This document shows positions 1 to 10,886 of a DNA stretch of 64,000 nt, piece after piece. The stretch's first letter is position 1; the number at the start of each line of letters is the position of its first letter. The stretch comes from Xylogone sp. PMI_703 (lineage: Eukaryota; Ascomycota; Leotiomycetes). The notes below the pieces were generated by a model. The model was not told the origin of the DNA. It saw only the letters and a program-made list of their open reading frames with translations, and searched no databases. The position numbers were made by a program, and so were the translations under genes. The stretch lies in the NCBI GenBank assembly GCA_021399445.1, contig JAJTUQ010000001.1:124001-188000 (forward strand). The letters are read 5' to 3'.

Positions 1-1290
1 CAGCCTCCGATTTTAATATTGTAGTTGTTACATTTAACTATCGTGTCGGTCCGTATGGATTCCTTGCAAGCAAGGAGGTTCAAAAGGATGGTGATCTCAA
101 TATCGGGCTAAAAGATCAGAGAAAGGTGTTCGAATGGGTACAAAAACACATTAGAAAGGTGAGTGGAATTGACAGCGACCTTGGTTCAAAGACTGATAAA
201 TGCTGGCAGTTCGGTGGGAATCCTCACAGTGTCACTCTTGGAGGCGCCAGCGCTGGTGCGGCATCTATTGATCTCCATCTCTCAGCATACGGGGGACGTA
301 ATGATCACTTATTCCATGCAGCAGCTGCGGAGAGTCAATCCTTTGGGGTTCAGTTCACGGTAGAGGGCAGTCAGTACCAGTACGATGCGCTGGTTGAGAG
401 GACTGGTTGTAGCTCATCCAAGGATACATTAGCTTGCCTGCGCAATATTTCAGCTGCGGACTTGCAAGCAGTCAATGTCAATGTACCTTCGCCAAATGGC
501 GGTGGTGATCCACCACTTTACATGTACTCAAATGTAGTTGATGGAGACTTCACCACGGACTACACCTACAGACTCTATCAAGAAGGTAAATTCATTAGAG
601 TACCAGTCATCTTCGGGTTAGTAAATACTCTATCTACTATGGTTCAATGTATAATGAGAAGCCAGTGATGACACAAACGGAGGTACCGTCTTCGCCCCAA
701 AAGATACGGATAATGTAACCGCCATGAACCACTTCCTCAAGGATCAATACCCTGATCTCACCAATGCACAACTTGCACGTATAGACCACTACTACCCCAA
801 AGCAGAACAATTCCCCGACAGTGGCCGTTACTGGCGAGCTGTATCCAATGCCTACGGACAGATGCGCTATATGTGTCCAGGGCTCTATATCAGCAGCGCA
901 TACTCCAAGACCCTCACTCCAAGCTGGAGCTATCGGTACAACGTTGAGGATCCTGATCAAGTTGCATCTGGTCTGGGCGTTCCCCATACAGTTGAACTCA
1001 ATGCAATTTGGGGTCCAGAAAATGTCAACGGCGGCGCCCCAGCATCGTATTCGACGCCTTTGAACCAGAATATCGTGCCTTTAATGCAGGCGTACTGGAC
1101 TAGTTTCATTCGAACCCACAATCCAAACACCTATCGACTAAGAGGAAGTCCGCGCTGGGAGTTGTGGAATCCTGCGGAAATGAACAGGATAAGGTTCCAA
1201 ACAAACGCTACGAGGATGGAAAATGTAGATGAAGAAACGCGTGTTAGATGTGCTTATTTCTATAGCATTGGATTAGCACTTCACCAGTAG
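1..1290 (+). CDS. Type-B carboxylesterase/lipase, 5' end outside window
   Basis: Alpha/beta-hydrolase of the carboxylesterase type-B (cholinesterase-like) family, hydrolysing carboxyl esters; fungal members are often secreted, but the N-terminus is off the window. Reading starts in frame at base 3 with the family block NYRVGPYGF. Two introns, 159-209 (51 nt) and 617-665 (49 nt), join the frames cleanly. The nucleophile elbow GGASAG is visible just after the first junction and the catalytic His sits in GVPHTVEL. The acid position, usually Glu in a DDTNEGT-like block, reads DDTNGGT here (about 674-688), so the usual Glu is not seen. Stop TAG at 1288. Family assignment is firm; substrate is unknown and activity is uncertain because of the acid residue. 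Confidence 0.88.
159..209 (+). other. Intron 1 of the carboxylesterase
   Basis: GTGAGT donor and GGCAG acceptor. Removal keeps frame and joins KHIRK to FGGNP, the normal family sequence before the nucleophile elbow. Confidence 0.85.
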
Positions 1291-1815
1291 ACATAGGGTA
1301 CAATCAATTCTTAAATCAGTAAAAATTCTGCACAGTTCTCAGCTTTGACCATAGCCCCTTTAATACATCCGTCACTCCAATGGTAATGCTATATAATCTT
1401 TCCGTGTAGTTATTATGCCAACATACATTATACAATGTATAACACGCATGTAGTGACTGATCTGAGATTAACGATGAGTCGTGGATTTATCGGTGGGGAA
1501 AGTACCGACTACTAACGGGTTTAACTCGAATTGCCATCAAAATGCTGATGTAGCTAGCCAGCTTTTAAGGAGCGTTTGGCCCCTGATCCGAATAGTTGGG
1601 ATTCAATCAGAACCAACTATCCTCCTTAGTTGTGGATTTAGTACCAATCTCCGAGAACCAATGCCGAGTATCTTGATTGTGAGATTGAGCTTACTCCTGG
1701 TCTAACATCATTGAATGGTCATCTGATGTTAAATACACCAGATTCCACCGTTGTCAGCAACCAGTACTTTACCAACCCCCAATATTAATTACTTCCAGGC
1801 CAAAAATAACGAATC
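1291..1815. other. Intergenic, no gene seen
   Basis: Short open frames here show no family motif. The last 100 bases presumably hold the promoter of the downstream methyltransferase; no clear TATA box was identified. Confidence 0.6.
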
Positions 1816-2649
1816 ATGGCTCAGTCTAGTCACCCAAGCAGCTACACCCAAGGCTACACTGACCACACTATTACCACCCACCTATCACGCAAGCCTGAGT
1901 TGGACGCTGCCTTCCTTCTCCCGTACATCAGAAAGGCAGATCATATCCTCGATGTCGGATGTGGACCGGGTACCATCACCACGGGCTTTGCCAAGTATGC
2001 AACTGAGGGCACTATTGTCGGCATTGACATCTCAGAAGCTGTCTTGCAAAAGGTGAAGGCTTTAGCAACTGAAGCCAATATCCCCACCGAGGGCCCCGGC
2101 TCCGTCGTCTTCCAGGAAGGCAACATCTTAGAGAGGCTCCCTTATCCGGATGATACCTTTGATATAGTGTTTGCCTGCCAAGTCATGGGGCATATGTGGC
2201 CCCATGCTGCCTCCCTTAAGGCGCTGGTCGAGATGCGACGGGTACTCAAACCCGGCGGCATCTTAGCCACACGGGACGCAACATATCAGCACTTCTACCC
2301 GCGAAGGTTCATTCTCGACCAACTATGGTCCCAGAATCAGCGTAAGGTTATACACAAGGGGATTGCCGATGATGCAGATGCTCCAGGGATGATGATGCCA
2401 GCTCTGTTCTGCAGCGTAGGGTTCGACGCTGATGGTAGTAAAGTGCGGGTTGGCGCGGGTACCACAGTCTATGCGGGTCCACAGACACGCGAGTGGCTGG
2501 CTCAGCGTGCGGCTGGGCAGTTGAAGCCTGGAGATCCTTTCCGTCAGAGCTGGTTAGATGCTGGAATCTCTGAGGAAGAGATTCAGCAGACGCTGGCAGC
2601 TGTGGAGGAATGGGCCGGAGGATGCTTGGTTTGCGGCGCTGCAGTGTGA
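1816..2649 (+). CDS. Class I SAM-dependent methyltransferase (UbiE/Methyltransf_11 type)
   Basis: Single-exon gene of 277 residues with no signal peptide or membrane segment, so probably cytosolic. Motif I for S-adenosylmethionine is clear at residues 44-52 (ILDVGCGPG), followed by GIDIS (motif II acidic end) and a motif III-like LKPGGILATRD block near residue 150. The C-terminal half (residues 160-277) should form the acceptor pocket; the acceptor cannot be told from sequence. Fungal relatives are commonly annotated as UbiE/COQ5-like, but this length and the lack of a mitochondrial leader argue against the ubiquinone enzyme. It follows the esterase on the same strand by 525 bases, with no proof of a shared pathway. 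Confidence 0.85.
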   Translation: MAQSSHPSSYTQGYTDHTITTHLSRKPELDAAFLLPYIRKADHILDVGCGPGTITTGFAKYATEGTIVGIDISEAVLQKVKALATEANIPTEGPGSVVFQEGNILERLPYPDDTFDIVFACQVMGHMWPHAASLKALVEMRRVLKPGGILATRDATYQHFYPRRFILDQLWSQNQRKVIHKGIADDADAPGMMMPALFCSVGFDADGSKVRVGAGTTVYAGPQTREWLAQRAAGQLKPGDPFRQSWLDAGISEEEIQQTLAAVEEWAGGCLVCGAAV

Positions 2650-2840
2650 GATGCTTGGGTGGAAATGACGGGGCAATAGAGCATTCGACCCTTGAAATTT
2701 GGAAGGAACTCGTATTACAATATGCCTGCCAGTATTAGATACCTTTATTATAGCATCGATAGAATTTATACCCAAGATTGAAGAAGATTTGCTTATTCGA
2801 TCTGGTACTTCTTCTCTGCAGGCATTCTGCATTCAGTCTC

Positions 2841-3002
2841 TGTCGGAACAAAAGGAGAACTCTAGTTGCCTAGCTGATTATACTCCTATATATCTTTGCT
2901 CTAAGTTTCCGTTTCATCCCCTTACCAGGCTACTTCTCTATGTGGGTATAACAACTTTGTTCAATAAATTTCAATACTGTAGTATGGGAACTTTCATATA
3001 AA
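2841..3002 (+). repeat. Degenerate LTR-like repeat (TGTCGG...)
   Basis: About 60 bases from 2841 match, in reverse orientation, the repeat ending at 45651: both share the run around AAAAGGAGAACTC, a TTGCC(T)GCTGATTATACTCC-like stretch and TATATCT. The right end is worn, so the end coordinate is approximate. It looks like an old solo LTR of the same family as 45507-45651. Confidence 0.5.
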
Positions 3003-3378
3003 CTTAGTAATTCTATAAACAGAATGTGGTCATATTTCATAATTCCTCAAACCCTCTTAGATGTCTTCCATGCATTCTCTGCCTCTTTCTCAGCATCATA
3101 GCCGTATGCTCACTACTACATAGCGGGATCGCTCCATTGATTAGGGTTCCAACTAAAGCTCCGTCCCTCGACCTCTGGCCTCGTACACTCATCCCTCATC
3201 CTTTATTCTAGTCCATCCGGGAAATGCCACAGTTTCCGGTTAAAAAGGTTAACTTGTTACATTTGTGCTGCTCGTTTCATTCGCTCTTTGAATAATTTAA
3301 AAGCTTTAACAACTTTTATAAGATCAGAAATGAGAGAAAGAATTACTGCTAGTATAACAGCCAAACTATCGCCGTAAT

Positions 3379-3401
3379 CCTGGGATCTGCCCGATCCCAG
3401 G
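3379..3401. repeat. Perfect 9-bp inverted repeat in a GC-rich island
   Basis: CCTGGGATC and GATCCCAGG flank TGCCC, giving a strong hairpin. Further self-complementary pieces (GGAGCC/GGCTCC types) follow to about 3510. The island is sharply more GC-rich than its AT-rich flanks and lies 150 bases before a TATA-like box. It may be the regulatory part of a retroelement LTR. Confidence 0.6.
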
Positions 3402-4826
3402 AACAGCTGGCTCCTAAGAGGCTCAGTTGTGGGACCAGTAGTATCCTTGGAACCAGTTCCCAGGAATAAGGGGGCTCCCAGGAGCCAAGCGCTCCTAGGA
3501 GTACCCACGTGACAAGTAGGACCGGAGGGGATCCAGTCACCAACTCATACTATATAAGTAGATAGTTATAGTGGATAGGAGCCTTGTGTTCAACTCAATT
3601 GATTTACAGTATACGTGCACTTCATAGTAACAGGTCTAAACCTTTGTGAAAGCTTCTTTAGCCCTTTACCTTAATCTATTATTTGGGTGATAGATACCCC
3701 ATACCCTAGTAGGAACGCTACAGTGTAATAGAAGTAAAGTCTTAAAGAGTTTAAGTGAATGTGTAGAACGGTTAAATGTCAGATAGAGCTCACCTGTTCA
3801 AGAGATTATGTTATCTGTTTATCACATTATTAAGGGATCTAGGCACTTGATTATTAATGACCAGAAGATTTTATAGAAGGGAGATACTTTTTGTATTCCA
3901 TCTTAGTACAAATATTAGCATTTTGCGGACGTCAGAGAAACAGTCTATCTGTATCGATTTGATGATAAACTGATACCTACAGCTTTAGGCTTTTATAGGA
4001 CTTCCGAGATAGACCTTGAGGCTTTGGCTACTTCGCATTAAGTTAGATTACGTTAAGAAAAGCTCTCGATGGGAAATATTTTGTAACTATCTGTACTTAG
4101 AATTTCATTGTTTATGATCTAGACTCTAGTGTTGCTTATATATGGGTTAATACTAGACTAACGTCGGATTACCATATGCAATACGTCTACATTTCTAATA
4201 TGAACCCATCGTTGTAAGGCCACAAATACTTACATTTTGGAGGGTTATAGATGCTATATCTACTAAATAAACAATCAAATATGAAGATCAAAATTCATCG
4301 AGATTGTGTTCTATTTTAAGAATATATAAACTAGGGGGCATGTGGGGCGGCTCTGCCGAAAGGTGGGGGATATCTAATGCGTGGAAGTAGACCTCGCAAC
4401 ATGTTACCAGGGAAATATCTCAATAGGCAGAGGCATTTCTTAGCAACTATTAGGACTCCGCACGATCGGCCTAATTGGTGGCCACGCAGCGCCAATGACC
4501 GGGAACTTCAACTGCGAAGGTGGATATTCCAGCGAGATAAACAGCGAATACACTCACTAAGGTCAGTGTTCAGTCCCCGCAGGACGGTCGATAATCTGAA
4601 CTTAGGAGATGTCAATTCTGAGGTACTATAGTTGTTATCTGAATTTCTCTACGCAAGGCACCATATATATGCAGCGGTTCTATCTTTCACTATTTCCTTC
4701 TTTATGCTTATTTCATAGCTTCTTAGAAGTCTAACCCACCGCAAATTTCAGACTGTTTATCTGGATTTCATTCACCTCTCCATCAGAGGGAGTTTCCCTG
4801 AAGTTAAATAGATAGCTTCCTTAACT

Positions 4827-7247
4827 ATGCAACGCCGTTACCATTTTCCTGTCAGACCCGTCTGTAATCCAGCAGCGGTCGTGGGGGGTGGTAGCAACAA
4901 TAAATACCGGTTCACTCTATTAACTGACGGACTTATCCGCTATGAATGGGCCGACGATAGCAAATTTGAGGATCGTGCATCTGTATTTGCCATTCATCGT
5001 GACCTCCCTGTTCCAGAATTCCGCGTGGAAGACACTGGAGACTCACTCAAGATAATCACCTCACGATTCTATCTCACATACGATAAAAAAAAATTCTCTC
5101 CTAGTGGGCTATTTTTGGTCTTGAAAGGGTTCTTTGGGAAAGTTGCCAGTGTTTGGAGATATGGACAGGACGATGGGAGGAATCTTGGCGGCACAGCTAG
5201 GACTCTTGACGAAGTTGATGGACGGACGCAACTGGGTCCAGGCGTTATTTCCTCCCGGGGCATTGCTACTATTGACGATTCTGACTCCATGCTCTTTGAT
5301 GGAAAAGGGTTCGTGTCAAGTAGATTGCCTGGAAACAGAGTGGATGGGTATATCTTCGCATACGGACACGACTACAGACAAGCCGTCAAAGCACTATATA
5401 CAATTTCTGGCTCTCAACCGCTATTGCCTCGCTGGACCTTAGGGAATTGGTGGAGTCGGTATCATCCTTATTCAGCAGACGAATATATTACCCTCATGGA
5501 TAAATTTAGAGAAGAAGGCATTCCTCTTTCTGTTGCAGTCGTTGATATGGACTGGCACTTAGTGGACGATAAACGAGTCCGAGAATCAGGATCGACCGGA
5601 TGGACAGGATATACTTGGAACAAAGAATTATTTCCTGATCCTAATAAATTCTTAGCAGATCTTCATGACAGGAATCTTAAATCAACACTTAACGACCATC
5701 CAGCAGACGGAGTCTATCGTTTTGAAGACGCCTATGAGAGGATGTGTAAAGCTATGGGGCAGGATCCTAAACTAGGCGATCCGGTTCAATTCGATATCAC
5801 TAATAGACGCTTTATGGATGCATTTTTCGATGTCCTACACCATCCTATAGAGGATGAAGGAGTAGACTTCTGGTGGGTAGATTGGCAGCAAGGTACTTTC
5901 TCTCGCGTGCCTGGAATCGACCCTTTGTGGATGCTGAATCACTACCACTTCTTGGACAGCGCTCGTGACAATAGACGCCCACTCACATTTTCGCGGTATG
6001 CGGGGCCCGGATGCCACCGTTATCCAATTGGGTTTTCTGGAGACACAGTCATAAGCTGGGAATCCTTAGACTTCCAGCCAGAATTTACATCAACTGCTTC
6101 AAATATTGGATACGGCTGGTGGAGTCATGATATTGGAGGTCACTTACGCGGTACAAAGGATGATGAGCTGCAGGTCCGCTGGGTACAGTACGCTGTCTTT
6201 TCGCCAGTCTTACGTCTCCACTCTACCGTCAATGCATGGATGTCAAAAGAACCATGGAATTTCGGCATGCTCGCTCAGAAAGTTATTACGAACTTCATGC
6301 GTCTCCGCCATAAGTTAATGCCATATATTTATACCATGAATTATAGAGCTGCAGCTCACGATGAGCCCCTCGTACAACCTATATACTGGGGATATCCTAA
6401 TAGGGATGAGGCCTATGCTGCGAAGAACGAATACTTCTTTGGTTCAGAGTTGATAGTGGTGCCTATCACAATGCCAGAAAACCCCAGATTACGTCTTGCT
6501 CATGTACGTGGGTGGTTGCCTCCTGGCAGGTACGTTGATATTTTTAGTGGTGCAGTATATGATGGCAATCGGGAAATATGGCTGAGCCGACCACTTGATA
6601 CTTATCCTGTCTTCGCCAAAGAAGGTGCTATTATCCCTATGGATGCAGCAACTATACCACTAAACGGAGGGCTGCATCCCAAATCGTTCCAGATTACTCT
6701 CGTAGCTGGTGCTGATGGAGAGTTTGAGATCATGGAAGACGATGGGACGGGGGATGATGTTCATAAAATTCAGTGGACTCGAACTCCTATCAAGTATACG
6801 CAAAAGAGTGGCGCCCTCGAAATTGGCCCAACGCAAATAGGTTCGACCAGACCCGAGCCACGAGAATGGAGTGTTCTTCTGGTAGGAATGAGAGAAACGG
6901 TAAAGGAAATTGTGTCGTCGGTCAATGGCACCTCAAGGAAGATTGCCTCCGAATCTGTCTCCAATGGTATTCTACTCCATCTTGGATCCATCAAACCGGA
7001 TGAAAAAATAGTCATTGAGCTCGGAAGTGATCCTGAACTTTCTCTTACAGATCCAAGTACTTTCTTGAAGCCTATCATCAATGAAGCTCAAGTTGGTTAT
7101 AAGCTGAAGGAGCTCATCTGGGCTGTGGTTATTGACGATGTGCCGAAAAGTGTGAAGGTGACCCGTCTGCATGCAATTGAGATGGATCACGCATTATTAG
7201 ATGCATTATTAGAGCATATTCTTGCGGATTCCAGAGTTAGCAATTAG
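4827..7247 (+). CDS. Glycoside hydrolase family 31 alpha-glycosidase
   Basis: Intronless 806-residue enzyme that should release alpha-linked sugars from non-reducing ends with retention. The barrel starts about residue 200 (PRWTLGNWWSRYHPY) and carries DMDWH at 240-244. The nucleophile is expected at Asp352 in WWVDWQQ and the acid/base at Asp406 in FSGDT; these are GH31 positions, although classical GH31 glucosidases read W-x-D-M-N-E at the nucleophile. SHDIGGH and LRLHS follow as usual. There is no signal peptide, so the enzyme is probably intracellular, unlike secreted maltases. Substrate is unresolved: the WWVDWQQ subgroup differs from well-known alpha-glucosidases and xylosidases. Confidence 0.9.
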   Translation: MQRRYHFPVRPVCNPAAVVGGGSNNKYRFTLLTDGLIRYEWADDSKFEDRASVFAIHRDLPVPEFRVEDTGDSLKIITSRFYLTYDKKKFSPSGLFLVLKGFFGKVASVWRYGQDDGRNLGGTARTLDEVDGRTQLGPGVISSRGIATIDDSDSMLFDGKGFVSSRLPGNRVDGYIFAYGHDYRQAVKALYTISGSQPLLPRWTLGNWWSRYHPYSADEYITLMDKFREEGIPLSVAVVDMDWHLVDDKRVRESGSTGWTGYTWNKELFPDPNKFLADLHDRNLKSTLNDHPADGVYRFEDAYERMCKAMGQDPKLGDPVQFDITNRRFMDAFFDVLHHPIEDEGVDFWWVDWQQGTFSRVPGIDPLWMLNHYHFLDSARDNRRPLTFSRYAGPGCHRYPIGFSGDTVISWESLDFQPEFTSTASNIGYGWWSHDIGGHLRGTKDDELQVRWVQYAVFSPVLRLHSTVNAWMSKEPWNFGMLAQKVITNFMRLRHKLMPYIYTMNYRAAAHDEPLVQPIYWGYPNRDEAYAAKNEYFFGSELIVVPITMPENPRLRLAHVRGWLPPGRYVDIFSGAVYDGNREIWLSRPLDTYPVFAKEGAIIPMDAATIPLNGGLHPKSFQITLVAGADGEFEIMEDDGTGDDVHKIQWTRTPIKYTQKSGALEIGPTQIGSTRPEPREWSVLLVGMRETVKEIVSSVNGTSRKIASESVSNGILLHLGSIKPDEKIVIELGSDPELSLTDPSTFLKPIINEAQVGYKLKELIWAVVIDDVPKSVKVTRLHAIEMDHALLDALLEHILADSRVSN

Positions 7248-7763
7248 TTTACATAGGAAAGCAATTACTGCAAGAGGAACCTGAAATGTATCTATTTGAG
7301 TTTCCCAGTTCTTCCTGTAGACGTGGTTAGAAACGGCTGATTGATAGGGTGTCAATCCAAAATAATATAGAGTACAACCTTGAGGACCGACAATGAGATT
7401 TTAGAGAACAAATTCATAAACCAAAATTATGAATATTCACATCAGTCAAATCCTGCGTTATGATTGGTGTCCGCATCTGATAATAGGGGAGTGTGTCACG
7501 TGTTGCTCGCAGAGCACCTGACCTTATCGTGATTATATAAGCTCGTTGACCCCTGCTCAAATTGACATCATTTCTTTGGGTAACCTCACCTCTCAGCTAA
7601 CGCTTGAGTTGATTAAGCACATTAAGGCAGAGCCATACCCAGAACGATTTGTGGCTCGTGCTTATCACCCATCACGAACTGTCATACAACCAATCCTCTT
7701 GTGCCAGCTGGAACCTGCGGCGACACGTTATGAGTGGTGGATAGATAACTAAAGTCTGCCAAA
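7248..7763. other. Intergenic, promoter of the Fig4-like gene
   Basis: Contains a CACGTG E-box (about 7497-7502) and a TATA-like TTATATAAG at about 7532-7540, some 225 bases before the next start codon. No gene is seen here; a short open frame at 7546-7752 lacks family features and is probably leader. Confidence 0.55.
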
Positions 7764-10700
7764 ATGGCCGACCAGGAGGAGAGAGGGCGCTCTCCAGCAC
7801 CTCCGCCCGCGGACCAGGGGAATGGGAATCATAATGAAGGGTCTATTGCAACGGGAAGATCGTCTATTGATAGTAATTCGGTGCCGACATCCTCGATGAC
7901 TTCGCCGCTGAGCATGGACGTAAAGGACGACGACGACGACGAATATCACCTCCCCAAGTTTCCCCCACTCCACACGTCCGATCACGAAGATGCAGCCCCG
8001 AAACGACAGGAAACCGAACAGGCGGCGTTTGCTGATGTCCGTGATGATAAAGAGTCGCCAGTATACAAGCCGATCGAAAGATCTGGTACGCAAAAGTCAG
8101 AACAGAAGCAGCAGGACGAGACCGACAGCGATGAAGATGAACAGACAGGCTGCATAATGCGGAAATTCTTTCTCTACGAGACAGCTTCACAGTTTTACAT
8201 TGTCGGTGCAGATATCTTAGATGAGAAATTCCGTATCCTCCAAATCGATCGAGGCACCGAGGCCGGAGATCTCTCTATCGTGGAAGATCCGAAGATATAT
8301 ACAAAGGCTGAAATGCGGCAGCGGTTGGACAAAATAGAGTATGGAAATAAATCATCCCATGGACCAAAGTTAAAATGTAGCATGTGGGGATTGTTAGGAT
8401 TCATTCGATTCACCGGGACCTACTATATGCTTCTTGTTACGAAAAGGAGTCAGGTTGCTGTTATTGGCGGTCATTATGTTTACCAGATCGATGGAACGGA
8501 GCTTATTCCCCTAAATACTACTCTAAATTCAAGATTTAAGCAGGATGCAAGGAACACCGAAGAAGCACGGTTCCTGGGGATCTTGAATAATCTGGATTTG
8601 ACCAGATCGTTTTATTTCAGCTATTCATATGACATTACTAGGACCTTGCAGCATAACATTATCGCGGAAAGGGAGGCCTTAGAACAAGGCGTCCCTTACC
8701 CTCACCCGAGCAACCATAACTCTATGTTTGTTTGGAACAGTTACTTACTCGAGCCTGCTGCAGTACTACAAGACAAATACGACTGGTGTCTTCCTATTAT
8801 TCATGGTTATATTGACCAGGCTGGTAGGTTCTGCCTCGATAACGAAGAGAGATTGATACTTACAATTACTAGCTCTCTCAGTATACGGCCGTACCGTTCA
8901 TATTACCATCATCGCAAGAAGATCTAGGTTCTTCGCAGGTGCCCGGTTTCTAAAGCGCGGAGCAAATGACTTGGTATGCGTCTTATTTTCAGCATCGGGG
9001 CTTTACTTATAAATTAATAGGGTTATGTTGCAAACGATGTCGAAACAGAACAGATTGTGTCGGACATGTTAACCACTTCATTTCATGCTCCGGGCCCCGT
9101 GCTCTTCGCAAATCCGAATTATACTTCATATGTTCAGCACCGAGGCAGTATACCTTTATACTGGACTCAAGATAACACCGGCGTAACACCTAAACCACCA
9201 ATCGAATTGAACCTTGTAGATCCGTTCTACGGTGCAGCGGCATTACATTTTGATAACTTATTTGAGAGATACGGATCCAAGATTTATGTGCTAAATCTCG
9301 TGAAAGCTCGAGAAAGGACTCCAAGAGAATCTAAACTACTTCATGAATTCACCAATGCAATCAATTATCTCAACCAGTTTCTTCCTGATGAGAACAAGAT
9401 CATCCACAAGGCATTTGATATGAGTCGTGCTGCGAAGAGCCGCGATCAGGATGTCATCGGTATATTAGAGAATATTGCTGAAGAAGTAGTCAATATGACA
9501 GGTTTCTTCCAGAATGGAGATAGTAAGACATCCATGCCAACTATTCAAAATGGTGTTACAAGAACGAACTGTATCGACTGTCTGGACCGCACCAATGCTG
9601 CGCAGTTTGTCATTGGCAAGAGAGCCTTGTGCCACCAATTGCACGCCCTCAACGTCATTGCTGATCCTTCCATTGATTATGATACAGATGCTATAAATCT
9701 GTTCACACACATGTTTCACGATCATGGCGATACTATTGCAATTCAGTATGGAGGATCTCAACTTGTCAATACGATGGAGACATACCGAAAAATTAACCAG
9801 TGGTCAAGCCACTCGAGAGACATGGTTGAGAGTTTCAAACGTTATTACAATAATTCATTCCTCGATGGCCAGCGACAAGAAGCCTACAACCTCTTTCTTG
9901 GGAACTATATCTTCACCCAGGGACAGCCTATGCTTTGGGATTTAGCAACTGATTACTACCTCCATCATGCCGATCCTAGAGGCTGGGCTTTGAAGCCACG
10001 TAGGAGCTATCTACAATGGTACACACCCGAAAACTTGAAAGCACCGTCTCCACCTCCGCCCGTGAGACTTCATGGAAGGATGAAGTATCAGTCGTTAAGT
10101 TACTTTGATAAGTATTGGACTGAGTATTATAAACCTTTAGCCATTTCTTCTCTGCAAAAAATATTCTCATACATGGGAAAGATGAACTCGACTTTACGTT
10201 ATATACCAATTCGACCCATGCAAGAAGGCCGTTATGACCTAAGTCCATTCACTGTTCGAACAGACATGTACCAGGATGTCTCGGACAAAAGGAAAGGAAA
10301 GAAGGAAATAGCTGCAGCACGGCCAAATAAGGATGTCGAAGACGACTCTACGTCCACGAAATCAGGGGTACCATCCAACTCCACTAAACGGATGACTATC
10401 CGCTGGCTTCAGCCTATTCACGAAAAAGAAGCCGGACTAAATGGAATCGCACAACAGATAATACCAGAACACGGCGAACTACCTAAGGGGAAGCTCACTG
10501 CCATCGACAAATCTAAAGCGGCTCAGTGGACCTTTACGCAGGTTGTCGCCAACTCACTCAACCCAGCTGTCAGTGAGCAGGAAGCGGAAGACTACATATC
10601 CTACGTTAGTCATCCACAGACGCTACCTCTTGTCACATCTGATGAGACGCCATCTTCTAAAATAGCTGCTGAATATTTTTATTATATAAATGAAGGTTGG

Positions 10701-10886
10701 CAAGATGCTAGTGCCGTGGATACAGTGAGTGTGCCAGAAGAGGACCTGACGGATTATGAGACATTTGTCACAGTTGGGAGAAATCCCCTCACGGTAATGG
10801 ATGAAGACTATGGTAAGAAACGATATAAAGCTTATAAGAAGTGGTTATTAGGCAAGAGCCTATTCAAGACGCAGCCTGTTGATTAG
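7764..10886 (+). CDS. fig4: Polyphosphoinositide phosphatase, SAC domain, Fig4 type
   Basis: Predicted to remove the 5-phosphate of PI(3,5)P2 on vacuolar and endosomal membranes, working with Fab1 kinase and Vac14. Three exons: 7764-8823, 8882-8973, 9021-10886; introns of 58 and 47 nt restore an unbroken SAC domain, giving 1005 residues. The catalytic Cx5R motif is [10 protein letters not shown] with Cys about 568. The preceding Fig4-like blocks are intact: the [11 protein letters not shown] start, [16 protein letters not shown], and [15 protein letters not shown] across both introns. The N-terminal 130 residues are acidic and low-complexity, with a run of Asp at about 53-57. A conserved C-terminal block follows the SAC domain, as in Fig4 rather than Sac1, and no C-terminal membrane anchor is seen. 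Confidence 0.93.
8824..8881 (+). other. Intron 1 of fig4
   Basis: GTAGGT donor and CTCTCAG acceptor, 58 nt. Removal joins IDQA to VYGRT in frame. A second intron, 8974-9020, joins ANDL to GYVAND. Confidence 0.85.

Larger units (their letters stand above)
2650..4826. other. Gene-free, mostly AT-rich repeat debris
   Basis: Apart from the LTR-like copy at 2841 and a GC-rich island at 3370-3545, this stretch is AT-rich with no sustained coding frame, as expected of old transposon sequence degraded by C-to-T decay. A TATA-like TACTATATAAG follows the island near 3547. The last few hundred bases before 4827 are the likely promoter of the GH31 gene; two GTGGGG words near 4341 and 4362 resemble CreA sites (SYGGRG). 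Confidence 0.55.

Noticed and set aside
4377..4631. 84-codon frame before the GH31 gene
   Set aside because: No motif, Arg-rich and probably promoter sequence.
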